This document shows positions 40,789 through 48,709 of a DNA stretch of 64,000 nucleotides, piece by piece. The notes beneath the pieces were generated by a model. That model saw nothing but the letters and a program-made list of their open reading frames with translations. It was not told the origin of the DNA and made no database searches. Each line of letters opens with the position of its first letter. The stretch's first letter is position 1. This DNA comes from Kitasatospora xanthocidica (GTDB lineage Bacteria > Actinomycetota > Actinomycetes > Streptomycetales > Streptomycetaceae), in contig NZ_BNBY01000002.1 in the NCBI RefSeq assembly GCF_014656195.1, forward strand, positions 496,426 to 560,425, in the 5' to 3' direction. The position numbers were made by a program, and so were the translations under genes.

Positions 40789-41250
40789 ATGACGACCGAA
40801 ATCCCGCTCGACAACCCCCACTCCCACACCGTCCTCCTCGCCGCCACCCCCAAGGGCGCCGCCATCTGCCGACGCATCGCCAGACGTCAACTCACCGCCT
40901 GGGGGCTGAACTCGACGCACACCGAGCCGTTCTACTCGGCTCTCCTCATCGTCGCGGAGCTGGCCGCTAACGCGACTACGCACGGTCGCGTTGCGGGGCG
41001 CGGGTTCGAGCTGCACCTCTCCCTCACCACCAGTACGCGCCGGGGCACCACCCTGCGCATCGAGATCAGCGACCCCAGGGGCGACAGGCTCCCCATCCTC
41101 CCCACCGTCCACCTGCCCAACGCGCAGTCCGGACGCGGTCTCACCCTCATCGACGCCCTCTGCGACCGCTGGGGCACCATCCCCCGGCACCCCAACGCCA
41201 AGACCGTCTGGGCCGAACTCGACCTCACCACCCTCCCCGATGCCGCCTGA
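40789..41250 (+). CDS. RsbW-like anti-sigma/ATPase-domain protein
   Basis: A 153-aa GHKL ATPase-fold protein. N-box VAELAANATTHG (about residue 48-59), an ISDPRGDRLP region with the conserved Asp, and the G2-type loop GRGLTLIDALCDRW. No catalytic dimerisation domain, as in RsbW anti-sigma factors. It is the third partner typical of WhiJ-family loci. ATG 40789 (MTTEIPL) is the second of the candidate starts, nearer the first strand. Overlaps the start of a small membrane protein by 11 bp. Confidence 0.87.
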   Translation: MTTEIPLDNPHSHTVLLAATPKGAAICRRIARRQLTAWGLNSTHTEPFYSALLIVAELAANATTHGRVAGRGFELHLSLTTSTRRGTTLRIEISDPRGDRLPILPTVHLPNAQSGRGLTLIDALCDRWGTIPRHPNAKTVWAELDLTTLPDAA

Positions 41251-41395
41251 ACCCCGCCATAGCGAGGGGTACGTCACCCTCTGCACGCTTCTCCCGTTCG
41301 CGCTCCTCCTCGCGCTCCTCGCCTGGATCTATCCCCTCACCGCCCACCACCACGAGCACCCACACCCCACCCCAGCCCCAACCGCCGGCCCATAA
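41240..41395 (+). CDS. Small single-span membrane protein
   Basis: A 51-aa product: a short polar start, one helix LLPFALLLALLAWIY, and a His/Pro-rich tail (HHHEHPHPTPAP). The ATG overlaps the end of the ATPase gene. The strong hydrophobic span and tight overlap make it plausible, but no family is known and it is small; it ends 6 bp before the hairpin repeat at 41401. Confidence 0.5.
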   Translation: MPPEPRHSEGYVTLCTLLPFALLLALLAWIYPLTAHHHEHPHPTPAPTAGP

Positions 41396-41500
41396 AAGCG
41401 GAGTGGGAAGTCGGCCCAGCCGACTTCCCACTCCTCCTCGTTCTTCGCCCTACGCGGGCTCGCGGCGCTCCCGCAGGGAGATCCGGTTGCCGTCCGGGTC
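41393..41500. repeat. 108-bp direct repeat, left copy (hairpin + VOC gene 3' end)
   Basis: Matches 43525-43632 with about four differences over 108 bp. It begins with TAAAAGCG, contains hairpin copy 3, and runs through a leftover VOC C-terminal coding end. With the right copy it brackets the PHP phosphoesterase gene. Confidence 0.9.
41401..41433. terminator. Hairpin repeat copy 3
   Basis: GAGTGGGAAGTCGGC (41401-41415) and GCCGACTTCCCACTC (41419-41433) pair perfectly around CCA. It lies between the small membrane protein and the convergent minus-strand genes. Confidence 0.85.
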
Positions 41501-41506
41501 GGTCAG
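41450..41506 (-). pseudogene. Remnant of a VOC (glyoxalase-like) gene, C-terminal 18 codons
   Basis: On the minus strand, LTDPDGNRISLRERREPA followed by TAG is nearly identical to the end of the intact VOC gene at 43582 (SDPDGNRISLRERRQPA). The rest of the gene is missing; the phosphoesterase stop codon overlaps its first bases. It shows that a VOC copy or its 3' end was duplicated or split here. Confidence 0.85.
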
Positions 41507-43170
41507 GCTCCTGTCACGTCGACGAACACGGGGTTGGCGTAGAACCACGTGTCGGCCCACGGGTCACCGTTCCCGGGCTCGTGGGGGATCGGCCCGTGCG
41601 GGTCGACGGCGGCACCGAGGTAGCCGGTGCCCTGCCGCTTGCCGTCGCCGCCGCGCAGCCGGAGGTAGAAGGACTCGTCGCCGGCGGTGAGCGGGATCCG
41701 CAGGGTGTAGGTGCCGGTGCGGCCGGTGACGTCGGCGGTGTGGACGACCCGGGTGTCCGGCGCCCGCCAGGTGTCCCGGTCGGCGGCCGGGCCGCGCACG
41801 GCGCCCCGGATGACGTCCACGTGCGCCAACCGGGGCAGGATGCCCTGGGGGTTGGGGCGGGAGGCGGTCGTGACCGTCACCGACAGGGTGAGCCGCTCTC
41901 CCCGGCGGACACGCAGCCGTCCGCCGAGGGTGACCCCGCGGCCGTGGTCGCATTCCCGCTGGACACGCACGTCGAGCCCGTCGAGCAGGTGTCCGTGGTC
42001 CACCCAGACCCGGCCGGCGCGCAGGCCCTCCATCACGGCGCGGTAGCCGTAGCGGGTCACACCGACGTGGGTGCGGCTGAACTGGCCGGGCCAGAAGTCG
42101 CTTCCGGGCTGCGCGGTGCCGGTGTCCACCGGGTCGGGCACCTTGCCGGTGTTGTCGAAGTTCTGGCCGGGCTGCCAGTCGCCGTTCTTCCAAGTGTCGA
42201 AGACGGTCCGGTGGTTGTCGGAGTTGCTGGTGATCGAGAACAGCCGGCCCTCGGCCAGCATCGAGTCCCACAGGCCGCCCACGGTCGCGGTCGCCCAGTC
42301 GAAGCCGCCGTAGGTCAGGTAGGCGTCCGCCGGGTAGCCGGACCACGACTGCGCGGACGGCTTGTTCTCGTACTCGCCGCGGATCGAGTTCGCGCCGCGC
42401 CAGCCCGGGATGGCCGCGCCCTGGGCGCCCGGCGCGCCCTCCATGCCGATCACGATCCCGGTGGCGGCGTCCCGCCAGTTGCGCAGTTCGTGCGGGGAGT
42501 CGATGCCGAGGCGCAGCGGGTGGTTGGCGAGGACGAGGACGTCGTCCACGTAGCCGGTGCGGCGCTGCTCGGCCAGCCACTGGACGGCCTTGACGGCGTG
42601 GGCCTCGTTGCGGGCGGTGTCGGCCGCGCCGGCCGCACCCTCGGTGTAGCCCAGCAGCTTGCCGTCGTAGGCCAGCTCGAACCGGGTGAGCAGGTCGACC
42701 TCGTGCGGGCCGGGGGCCGCGAACACGGTGGCGTGCTCGGCGGCCGGGATGTACCACTCCAGCCCCTGGAAGATCAGCTGGCGCGGGTTCTCGGCGCGGG
42801 CCTTGAGGATCTCCTGGTGCTCCAGCGCGGCACCGTGGTGGGCGTGACCGAAGTTGGAGTGCTCGTTGAACACCAGCCAGTCCAGGCCGTACCGGGCGGC
42901 GGCCCGGACCTGCTGGGAGAACGTGTACTTCGCGTCGTGGCTGTAGACGGAGTGGACGTGGTGGTCGCCGACCAGGTAGGCGAGGCGCGGATCGGAACCG
43001 CCCAGGTCCCGTCCGGTGGCGGCGGCCGGCGTGGCCGCCCCGCCGAGGGCGAACGCGGCACCGAACAGGCCCGCCCGGCGCAGGAGCCCGCGTCGCGACA
43101 TGCCCTGGGCGTCGAGATCGGTGGGGGAGACGGAGGGATCGGCCCAGTCGGGCAGCTGCTGGTCGGTCAC
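41503..43170 (-). CDS. Tat-exported PHP-domain phosphoesterase (CehA/McbA-like)
   Basis: A 555-aa exported protein. The N terminus carries a twin-arginine signal, SRRGLLRRAGLFGAAFALGG (about 25-44). The catalytic PHP domain follows: GDHHVHSVYSHDAKYT (about 68), FNEHSNFGHAHH, LEWYIPAAEHATVF, and SNSDNHRTVFDT, giving the His/Asp/Glu metal ligands of CehA/McbA hydrolases. A C-terminal region of beta-strands (about 420-555) is probably an accessory domain. Likely role: extracellular phosphoester hydrolysis. GTG 43170 has GAGG upstream. It is flanked by 108-bp direct repeats, unlike any other gene in the window. Confidence 0.8.
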   Translation of the reverse strand: MTDQQLPDWADPSVSPTDLDAQGMSRRGLLRRAGLFGAAFALGGAATPAAATGRDLGGSDPRLAYLVGDHHVHSVYSHDAKYTFSQQVRAAARYGLDWLVFNEHSNFGHAHHGAALEHQEILKARAENPRQLIFQGLEWYIPAAEHATVFAAPGPHEVDLLTRFELAYDGKLLGYTEGAAGAADTARNEAHAVKAVQWLAEQRRTGYVDDVLVLANHPLRLGIDSPHELRNWRDAATGIVIGMEGAPGAQGAAIPGWRGANSIRGEYENKPSAQSWSGYPADAYLTYGGFDWATATVGGLWDSMLAEGRLFSITSNSDNHRTVFDTWKNGDWQPGQNFDNTGKVPDPVDTGTAQPGSDFWPGQFSRTHVGVTRYGYRAVMEGLRAGRVWVDHGHLLDGLDVRVQRECDHGRGVTLGGRLRVRRGERLTLSVTVTTASRPNPQGILPRLAHVDVIRGAVRGPAADRDTWRAPDTRVVHTADVTGRTGTYTLRIPLTAGDESFYLRLRGGDGKRQGTGYLGAAVDPHGPIPHEPGNGDPWADTWFYANPVFVDVTGA

Positions 43171-43524
43171 GGTGATCCTCGGAACGGGGGTGAGTGGGGC
43201 GGTGGGGCAGTGGGGCAGTGGGTGACGTCGTGTGCCGCGCGTCGTCGACCACGGCTACGTGCGCCCCTTCGCGCGGGCGGCCTCTCCCCCCCCGGTCGGT
43301 GGCCGGCTGCCGACGGTCGAGCGCAGGGACCGTCCCCCACGGGCCCGGCCGGTCTTCCGTCGTTCACGCACTGCAGGATTGCGGGGCAAGAGGACTCCCG
43401 AATGAAGCCGATCTGAAGATCCGGGGTGGAATCGATGAGCTGCGGAGCCACCACCAGCATCGATACCCTCGCCGCCACGAACCCTTGACCGCACGACCCA
43501 GCCGCGAACCTCACGGCCGTGCCG
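43171..43524. other. Gap upstream of the PHP phosphoesterase gene
   Basis: About 350 bp with no gene. It contains a GTGGGGCA-type tandem repeat (43192-43222) and otherwise only GC-rich sequence; the phosphoesterase promoter should be here but no clear -35/-10 pair stands out. Confidence 0.55.
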
Positions 43525-43632
43525 TAAAAGCGGAGTGGGAAGTCGGCCCAGCCGACTTCCCACTCATCCTCGTCTTTCGCCCTACGCGGGCTGGCGGCGC
43601 TCCCGCAGGGAGATCCGGTTGCCGTCCGGGTC
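43525..43632. repeat. 108-bp direct repeat, right copy
   Basis: Right partner of 41393-41500. It contains hairpin copy 4 (43533-43565) and the last 17 codons of the intact VOC gene. Confidence 0.9.
43533..43565. terminator. Hairpin repeat copy 4
   Basis: Identical in stem and loop to copy 3: 15-bp perfect stem around CCA, 16 bp after the VOC stop on the minus strand. Confidence 0.85.
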
Positions 43633-43977
43633 CGACGCCTCGATGGCGATGCCGAACGCGTACGCCTCCGGCTCGTCCTTGTCGAAGGTCACCCCACGGT
43701 CGCGGAACACCTTGAAGTCCGCCCGCAGGTCGTCCGACTCCAGGATGACCGGACCGGGCGCGGCCGCCGCCCCGATCTCGACCGGCTGGCCGACGGCCGG
43801 GCCGTGCGACCAGAGAATGATGTCCACCGGGCTGCCGGGGGCACCCACGGTGAGGAACCGCCCGTCGGGGCCGGGGTAGTCGATCCGCTTCTCCAGGCCG
43901 AGCTGCTCCGTGTAGAAGCGCAGCGCCCGGTCCTGGTCGGTGACGTACACGGTGACGTACATGAGGTTGGTGAGCAT
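43582..43977 (-). CDS. VOC-superfamily (glyoxalase/bleomycin-resistance-type) protein
   Basis: A 131-aa vicinal-oxygen-chelate protein: paired beta-alpha-beta-beta-beta modules with YVTVYVTDQDRALRFYTEQLG, then DIILWSHGPAVGQPVEIG, VRDRGV-like FRDRGVTFD, and the ending EASDPDGNRISLRERRQPA. Likely a metal-dependent lyase, dioxygenase or resistance-type binding protein; substrate unknown. Its last codons are duplicated beyond the phosphoesterase gene. Start ATG 43977 has GGAAAC upstream. Divergent from the SnoaL-like gene. Confidence 0.87.
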   Translation of the reverse strand: MLTNLMYVTVYVTDQDRALRFYTEQLGLEKRIDYPGPDGRFLTVGAPGSPVDIILWSHGPAVGQPVEIGAAAAPGPVILESDDLRADFKVFRDRGVTFDKDEPEAYAFGIAIEASDPDGNRISLRERRQPA

Positions 43978-44179
43978 CGCGGGTTTCCTTCCGTCGTTCG
44001 GTCTACTGCACCGACGGATCCCGGGCGGGACATGTGACGGACAGCCGAGGAAAAGATCCTCGCGACCGACTGACGGTCACATGACGGATGCTGCGTGTGC
44101 GGCGGGTCGAGCAGAGTGGGGACAGGGCCCGTACGCCCCGCAGCTACTGACGCCCTGTCGGACACCCCGTCGATTGTTT

Positions 44180-44216
44180 GGGAGTGGGAAGTCGGCCCGG
44201 CCGACTTCCCACTCCC
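44180..44216. terminator. Hairpin repeat copy 5, in the leader region of the SnoaL-like gene
   Basis: A 17-bp perfect stem around CCG, 45 bp upstream of ATG 44261 and in the divergent region. No gene ends near it on either strand, so unlike the other copies it does not look like a normal terminator; it could be an attenuator or a leftover of a lost gene. Confidence 0.8.
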
Positions 44217-44260
44217 GGGCGCTCCGCCCCGCACCACTGCCGAGCCCCAGGGAGAAGACC

Positions 44261-44722
44261 ATGCCAGCCACCGCCCGCCCGTCCGACCCCTCCGAGACGA
44301 GCCGCCACGCCATCAAGGACCTGATCATCCGCTACGCCGCACTCGTCGACGCCGGCGACTTCGCCGGGCTCGGCCACCTCCTCGCCGACGCCACCTTCAC
44401 CGGCAGCGGAAAGCCGCTGCACGGGCGCGAGGAGATCGAGCGGATGTTCCGCGACACCGTGATCCTGTACCCGGACGGCACCCCGCGCACCCAGCACGTC
44501 GTCACCAACACCGCCGTCGAGACCGACGAGCAGGCCGGCACCGCCACGGCCCTCTCGTACGTCGCCGTCCTCCAGTCCCTCCCCGGGCTCGACCTCCAGT
44601 TCATCGCCGTCGGCCGCTACGACGACCGCTTCGAACGGCACGACGGGCAGTGGCGCTTCACCGAACGACAGGTCCGCATCACCCTGATCGGCGACGTCAG
44701 CGGGCACCTGCGCACCCCATGA
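44261..44722 (+). CDS. SnoaL-like domain protein
   Basis: A 153-aa protein with a cystatin-like SnoaL fold: a helix DLIIRYAALVDAGDFAGLGHLL, a strand-turn ADATFTGSGKPLHGREEIERMF, then alternating strands with TALSYVAVLQSL and WRFTERQVRITLIG. SnoaL-like proteins are hydroxysteroid-isomerase-fold enzymes or binding proteins in polyketide and catabolic pathways; substrate unknown. ATG 44261 follows GGAGAAGACC. Its stop codon TGA (44720-44722) is inside a CATGAG repeat unit. Confidence 0.8.
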   Translation: MPATARPSDPSETSRHAIKDLIIRYAALVDAGDFAGLGHLLADATFTGSGKPLHGREEIERMFRDTVILYPDGTPRTQHVVTNTAVETDEQAGTATALSYVAVLQSLPGLDLQFIAVGRYDDRFERHDGQWRFTERQVRITLIGDVSGHLRTP

Positions 44723-44764
44723 GCCGCACTCATGGCCACCCGGTCCCCATGAGCGACGCACACC
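44718..44764. repeat. CATGAG repeat locus D (one full unit and one half unit)
   Basis: A perfect unit CATGAGCCGCACTCATG at 44718-44734 contains the stop codon of the SnoaL-like gene. A second start, CATGAGCGACG at 44748, keeps only the left arm. This repeats the pattern of an array placed at a gene end. Confidence 0.75.
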
Positions 44765-44831
44765 GACCGACCCCCGGTGCCCCGCGAGGAGACCCCTCGA
44801 AAACCACCGCGCCGCCCGTCGCCGATGCGCC

Positions 44832-44837
44832 TAGGGT
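44832..44837 (+). promoter_or_regulatory. -10 box of a probable leaderless HD-domain gene
   Basis: TAGGGT ends 6 bp before ATG 44844. No ribosome-binding site is present. No good -35 match is seen, so the call rests on spacing alone. Confidence 0.4.
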
Positions 44838-44843
44838 GACCCG

Positions 44844-45968
44844 ATGGCCATCCACACCGATCAGACCTCACCGCAGGATCCCGTGGACCGTCCCGCCCGT
44901 CCCGCCCGTCCGGCCCTCCCCGCCCGTCCGGTCCCGACCGATGTCGCGGGCCTGGCCCGGGAGTTCACCGACCCGCTGTGGCGGATACCCGTCCGCCTGA
45001 ACCCCGTCGAAGTCGCACTCCTCCGGACCGAACCACTGCGGCGCCTGCACTTCGTCGCCCACGCGGGGGCCTCGACCCTCACCACCCTGCAGTCGTACTC
45101 CAGGCTCGAACACAGCCTCGGGGTCCTCGCGCTGGTCGCCCACTTCCGCCCGGAGGACGAACTCCTGCGGGTCGCGGCCCTGGTGCACGACATCGGCCAC
45201 CTGCCCCTGAGCCACACCGCCGAAGGCCTCGGCGGCCTCGACCACCACGCGATCGGCGCACGACTGCTGCGGGCCGAGCCGATCCGTCCGGTGCTGGCCG
45301 GGCACGGCATCGACGCCGAGGCCGTCGCCGCCGTCCTCGACGGACAGGTCCCCTCGCCCCTCACCGGCCGCTCCGGCCCCGGCTCCGGCCCCGGCTCCGG
45401 CCCCGGCTCCGGCCCCGGCTCCGGGCTGCTGAACCTCGACCACCTCGACTCCTACGTGCGCAGCGGCCGTGCCGCCGGCCGTCTCGACCTCGATCCGGGC
45501 CTCCTGTCGGCCCGCCTCGACCTCCACGACTCGGCGGTGTCGACCGACCGGGAGACCGCGGCCGCACTCGTCGCCCTGGTCCGCGCCGAAGCGCTGCTCC
45601 ACACCTCCTGGGACAACGTCGGCCCGGTCTCGGTGGTCAGGCGCCTGACCGGCCGGCTGCTCGGCACCGCGCCGCTCACCCCGGCCCGGCTCGCCCGGCT
45701 GACCGATCCCGAACTCTGGTCCGCCTTCGACTCCTGCGCCGCCACCCGGGCGGAGAGCCGCCGGATCCGCTACGAACCGCACCGGCTGGCGGTCACCGTC
45801 GGCCCCGCTCCGGCGGACGGCCCCGGCTGGGGCTTCTCCCTGCGCAAGATCTACAGCTCCGCACCTCTGGTCGAGGGCAAGCGCATCGAGCAGACCGCAC
45901 CCGAACTGGCCACCGAACTGGCCGCCCTGCAGCAACTGCCCACCGACTTCCACCTCCGCTGGACCTGA
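44844..45968 (+). CDS. HD-domain phosphohydrolase-like protein
   Basis: A 374-aa HD-domain protein of the dGTPase-like group. Metal ligands: His90 in SRLEHSLG, His115-Asp116 in LVHDIGHLPLSH, and Asp in LLNLDHLDSYVRSG further on. The segment GPGSGPGSGPGSGPGSG (about 176-192) is made by tandem 12-bp repeats. The first 35 residues are Pro/Ala/Arg-rich. Probably hydrolyses nucleotides or nucleic-acid phosphate bonds; which is unknown. It converges with the HAD gene with under 20 bp between them. Confidence 0.82.
   Translation: MAIHTDQTSPQDPVDRPARPARPALPARPVPTDVAGLAREFTDPLWRIPVRLNPVEVALLRTEPLRRLHFVAHAGASTLTTLQSYSRLEHSLGVLALVAHFRPEDELLRVAALVHDIGHLPLSHTAEGLGGLDHHAIGARLLRAEPIRPVLAGHGIDAEAVAAVLDGQVPSPLTGRSGPGSGPGSGPGSGPGSGLLNLDHLDSYVRSGRAAGRLDLDPGLLSARLDLHDSAVSTDRETAAALVALVRAEALLHTSWDNVGPVSVVRRLTGRLLGTAPLTPARLARLTDPELWSAFDSCAATRAESRRIRYEPHRLAVTVGPAPADGPGWGFSLRKIYSSAPLVEGKRIEQTAPELATELAALQQLPTDFHLRWT
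45373..45423. repeat. 12-bp coding repeat (GPGS)
   Basis: Consecutive copies of a 12-bp unit within the HD gene encode four Gly-Pro-Gly-Ser turns. Confidence 0.85.
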
Positions 45969-45985
45969 GCCCCCCGCCCGCCCCC

Positions 45986-46759
45986 TCAGGCCGCGGGCCC
46001 CGCCGCCGCCAGCCGGGAGATCTCGGCGGCTACGGCCGCCGGGTCGGCCGCGACGGTGACGCGGGCGACCCCGTCCAGACCGGGATGGCCGCCCACCCGC
46101 ACCGAGTGCCGGGCGTTGCGCAGCAGGTCGAGGTCGTTGATGTCGTTGCCGAAGGCGTCGTACCCGTCGATGCCCAGCGAGGCCAGGGCCTCCCACTTCG
46201 TGGTGGCACCCGGGGCGAAGTCGATGATCGCCTCGTCCTGGTGGTGGTTGACCGTCATCCCGAGCGCGCGCCCGGCCTCGGCGAGGGCCGCCATGTCGGT
46301 CGCCGAGACGACGAGGAACTTCACCACGGCGGGGAGGTCCGCGAGGTCCACCCGGCGGGCGAGCCCGCCCTGGTCGACCCTCCCGCGGATGGGGTGGTCG
46401 GCCGGCCCGGTGTACGCGTAGTCCCACGGGCCGTCGGCGAGGTACCCCGCCCGGTACCGCTCCACCTCCGCCAGCAGCCGCGCGAACACGTCCCGCTCGA
46501 ACACCGCCCGCGCCCGGACCCGCCCGTCGACGGACACCAGGCTGCCGTTCCCCCCGATCAGCACGGCCCCCGGAAAGCCCCCGCCGAGCACGGGCAGCAG
46601 GTCCCGCACGGGCCGAGCCGACGCGAACACCAGCCTGCGACCGGCCCGCTCGCACTCCTCGAGGGCGGCGACGATCCGGTCGTCGATCGACCGTCCGTCG
46701 AAGCAGAGCGTGCCGTCGATGTCGAAGACCGTGGCGGGGGCGCTGGAAGTGATCATCAT
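45986..46759 (-). CDS. HAD-superfamily phosphatase (Cof-like)
   Basis: A 257-aa HAD hydrolase of the type with a C2 cap. Motif I: VFDIDGTLCFDG (Asp nucleophile and Asp+2), about residue 11. Motif II: VFASARPVRD. Motif III/IV: TKWEALASLGIDGYDAFGNDINDLDLL, with the Lys and the GNDINDL aspartates. The middle region (95-180) forms the cap. Probable substrate: sugar or nucleotide phosphate. Start ATG 46759 or the adjacent ATG 46756; TACCAT about 5 bp ahead fits a leaderless start. A CATGAG repeat unit lies 33 bp upstream. Confidence 0.85.
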   Translation of the reverse strand: MMITSSAPATVFDIDGTLCFDGRSIDDRIVAALEECERAGRRLVFASARPVRDLLPVLGGGFPGAVLIGGNGSLVSVDGRVRARAVFERDVFARLLAEVERYRAGYLADGPWDYAYTGPADHPIRGRVDQGGLARRVDLADLPAVVKFLVVSATDMAALAEAGRALGMTVNHHQDEAIIDFAPGATTKWEALASLGIDGYDAFGNDINDLDLLRNARHSVRVGGHPGLDGVARVTVAADPAAVAAEISRLAAAGPAA

Positions 46760-46791
46760 GTGATGGTATCCAGCCTGCGTCGTACACGACA

Positions 46792-46808
46792 CATGAGACC
46801 TCCTCATG
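46792..46808. repeat. CATGAG repeat unit upstream of the HAD gene
   Basis: CATGAGACCTCCTCATG, perfect arms, 33 bp upstream of the HAD start on its strand. The following stretch to 47042 (about 230 bp) contains no other gene or signal I can support. Confidence 0.7.
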
Positions 46809-47042
46809 AGGGCCCGCCACGACCGCCAAGGACACTGCCGGGGCGCACGGTTGAACTCCATCGGTCGTGATGCCCGGCCTTGCCCGACTTCTCCGATTTT
46901 CCCCCGGCGCCCCGCCCCCGCCCCCTTGTGGACGATCACGTATTTCCCCAGGGCCGCGTTCATGCAATTCCCCACCCCGTCCGCACAGCACCCAGCGGGC
47001 TCTGGCGCTCCTGCAGGTGCAGTCGTTACCGCCTGGTACGGA

Positions 47043-47627
47043 TCAGGTCGTGGAGGCGGGGCCGGGTGGCAGGTGGACCGTCATGATCAGGTGGCAGGTA
47101 TCGGTGCCCGCGCCGCGGTAGGTGTGCGGGGCGTTGCCGTCGAAGGTGGCGGTCTGGCCGGCTTCGACGGGGTGCTCGGCGTCGTCGACGACCAGGATCA
47201 TCCGACCGGAGGTGACGCTGACGGTCTCCACGACTCCGGGCTGGTGGGGGTGGCTGGGGTACTCCTCGCCCGGTTCGAGCCGCCAGCGCCAGACCTCCAC
47301 CGGGGTCGGGCCGGAGGTGGTCAGCATGAGCCGCGCCTCGCTGCCCCGTTCCCCTGTCCACAGTGGCGCCACGGTGTCGGCGGTCACAACGCGGACGCGG
47401 CCTTCGGGCCGCCCCTGCATCAGGTCGGACACCGAGATGCCGAGGGTGTCGGCGAGGCGGACCAGGGTGGCGAGGTTTGGGTTGCCCTGCGCCTTCTCCA
47501 GTCCCACCAGGGCGCCCTTGCTGACCTGGGCGCGCCGACTGAGCTCCTCCAGGGACAGTCCCGCGCGGAGGCGGGCCGCCTTGACGTTGTGCGCGACCGT
47601 CCGCAGGGCGGCGGCTGTCTCGGTCAC
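47043..47627 (-). CDS. XRE-family regulator with cupin domain
   Basis: A 194-aa protein. HTH (about 11-65): LRTVAHNVKAARLRAGLSLE, RRAQVSKGALVGLEKAQGNP. The cupin barrel follows (about 100-190) with EYPSHPHQPGVVETVSVTSG, giving His residues of the cupin motif, and FDGNAPHTYRG near the end. Such regulators sense small molecules through the cupin. GTG 47627 is preferred. It is divergent from an EamA-type exporter at 47745, the probable target. Confidence 0.83.
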   Translation of the reverse strand: MTETAAALRTVAHNVKAARLRAGLSLEELSRRAQVSKGALVGLEKAQGNPNLATLVRLADTLGISVSDLMQGRPEGRVRVVTADTVAPLWTGERGSEARLMLTTSGPTPVEVWRWRLEPGEEYPSHPHQPGVVETVSVTSGRMILVVDDAEHPVEAGQTATFDGNAPHTYRGAGTDTCHLIMTVHLPPGPASTT

Positions 47628-47744
47628 TTGATCACCATCCTCACAGCAGGCCATTCGAATGCACCGCACGGTCGGTTCGTTGGCATTTTTCGGTCGATCC
47701 GTTGTACCGTCGAGTCGTTCCACTGAAATGGTAAGGGATGTGCC

Positions 47745-48581
47745 TTGATCGCTCTGGTGCTGGCTCTCGGCAGTTCACTCGCCTACGGGTGCGCCGACTT
47801 CCTCGGCGGCCTCGGCGCCCGCAAGGCCCATGTGCTGCGGACCGTGCTGATCGCGGCCCCGGCCTCTCTGGCGGTCGAACTGCTGCTGTGGCCCTTCCTC
47901 GGCGCCTCGTTCAGCGCGGGAGCCATCGGCTGGGGCGCCGCCTCCGGTGTCGCTTCGGCCGCCGCGTTCGCCCTGCTCTACCGCACCCTGGCGATCGGCC
48001 CGATGAACGTGCTGTCGCCCGTTACCGCGCTGGTCTCCGCCGCCCTGCCCGTCGCGGTGGGCCTGCTGCAGGGCGAGCACCTGGGCATCGCCGGCTGGGC
48101 GGGGCTGCCGCTCGCGCTGCTGGCGGTGGTGCTGGTCAGCGCCGGAGGCGGAACCGGCTCTGCGCGCGCCTCCCGTACCGCCCTGCTGCTGGCCCTCGGC
48201 GCGGGAACCGCCATCGCCCTCCAACTGATCTTCCTGCACCAGGCGCCCTCCAACAGCGGGGTCGCCCCGCTGATCGTGGGCCGGGCCGTCTCTTCGGCCG
48301 TCACCCTGGCCGCAGCGGGGCTGATGCGCCACCGGCTGGGCCCGGAGCGGCCCGCGTACGCGATGTCGGCAGCCGCCGGGGCGCTGGACTCCGCGGCGAA
48401 CCTGCTGTTCCTGCTCGCCGCCCGCAGCGGTGACCTCGCCGTCGTCGCCGTGATCACCGCGCTCTACCCGGCCGGCACGGTCCTGCTCGCCCGCGGCGTC
48501 CTCGCCGAGCGCGTCCACCGCGGCCAGCTCCTCGGCCTGGGCACCGCCGCCCTCGCCGTCAGCCTCCTCGCCCTGACCTGA
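47745..48581 (+). CDS. EamA-family (DMT superfamily) transporter
   Basis: A 278-aa membrane protein with ten hydrophobic segments in two EamA repeats; the second repeat has the clearer motifs (RTALLLALGAGTAIALQLIFL, AAGALDSAANLLFLLA). Family members export metabolites, amino acids or drugs. The start is TTG 47745 with AAGGGA 7 nt before it; an ATG at 47738 is out of frame. It is paired with the cupin regulator. Confidence 0.82.
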   Translation: MIALVLALGSSLAYGCADFLGGLGARKAHVLRTVLIAAPASLAVELLLWPFLGASFSAGAIGWGAASGVASAAAFALLYRTLAIGPMNVLSPVTALVSAALPVAVGLLQGEHLGIAGWAGLPLALLAVVLVSAGGGTGSARASRTALLLALGAGTAIALQLIFLHQAPSNSGVAPLIVGRAVSSAVTLAAAGLMRHRLGPERPAYAMSAAAGALDSAANLLFLLAARSGDLAVVAVITALYPAGTVLLARGVLAERVHRGQLLGLGTAALAVSLLALT

Positions 48582-48709
48582 GCGAGCCGACCGCCACCCC
48601 CAGGACCTCGACGCGCCAGCCGCACGCCAGCAGCTCCGCCGACTGGACCGCATCGGCGCCTGGAAGCCCTGACCCGCACCCGCCCAGACTCACCGAACGG
48701 AGCCCGGCC

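Noticed and set aside
41503..43170. Insertion sequence or transposon carrying the phosphoesterase
   Set aside because: The flanking repeats are direct, contain coding ends and a hairpin, and no transposase or short target duplication is present, so recombination or duplication is more likely.
46809..47042. Possible small gene upstream of the HAD gene on the plus strand
   Set aside because: Frames are Pro/Arg-rich without a ribosome-binding site or family match.
48582..48709. Possible gene tail RLDRIGAWKP before the B3/B4 gene
   Set aside because: No start codon or domain; too short to tell a gene remnant from chance.
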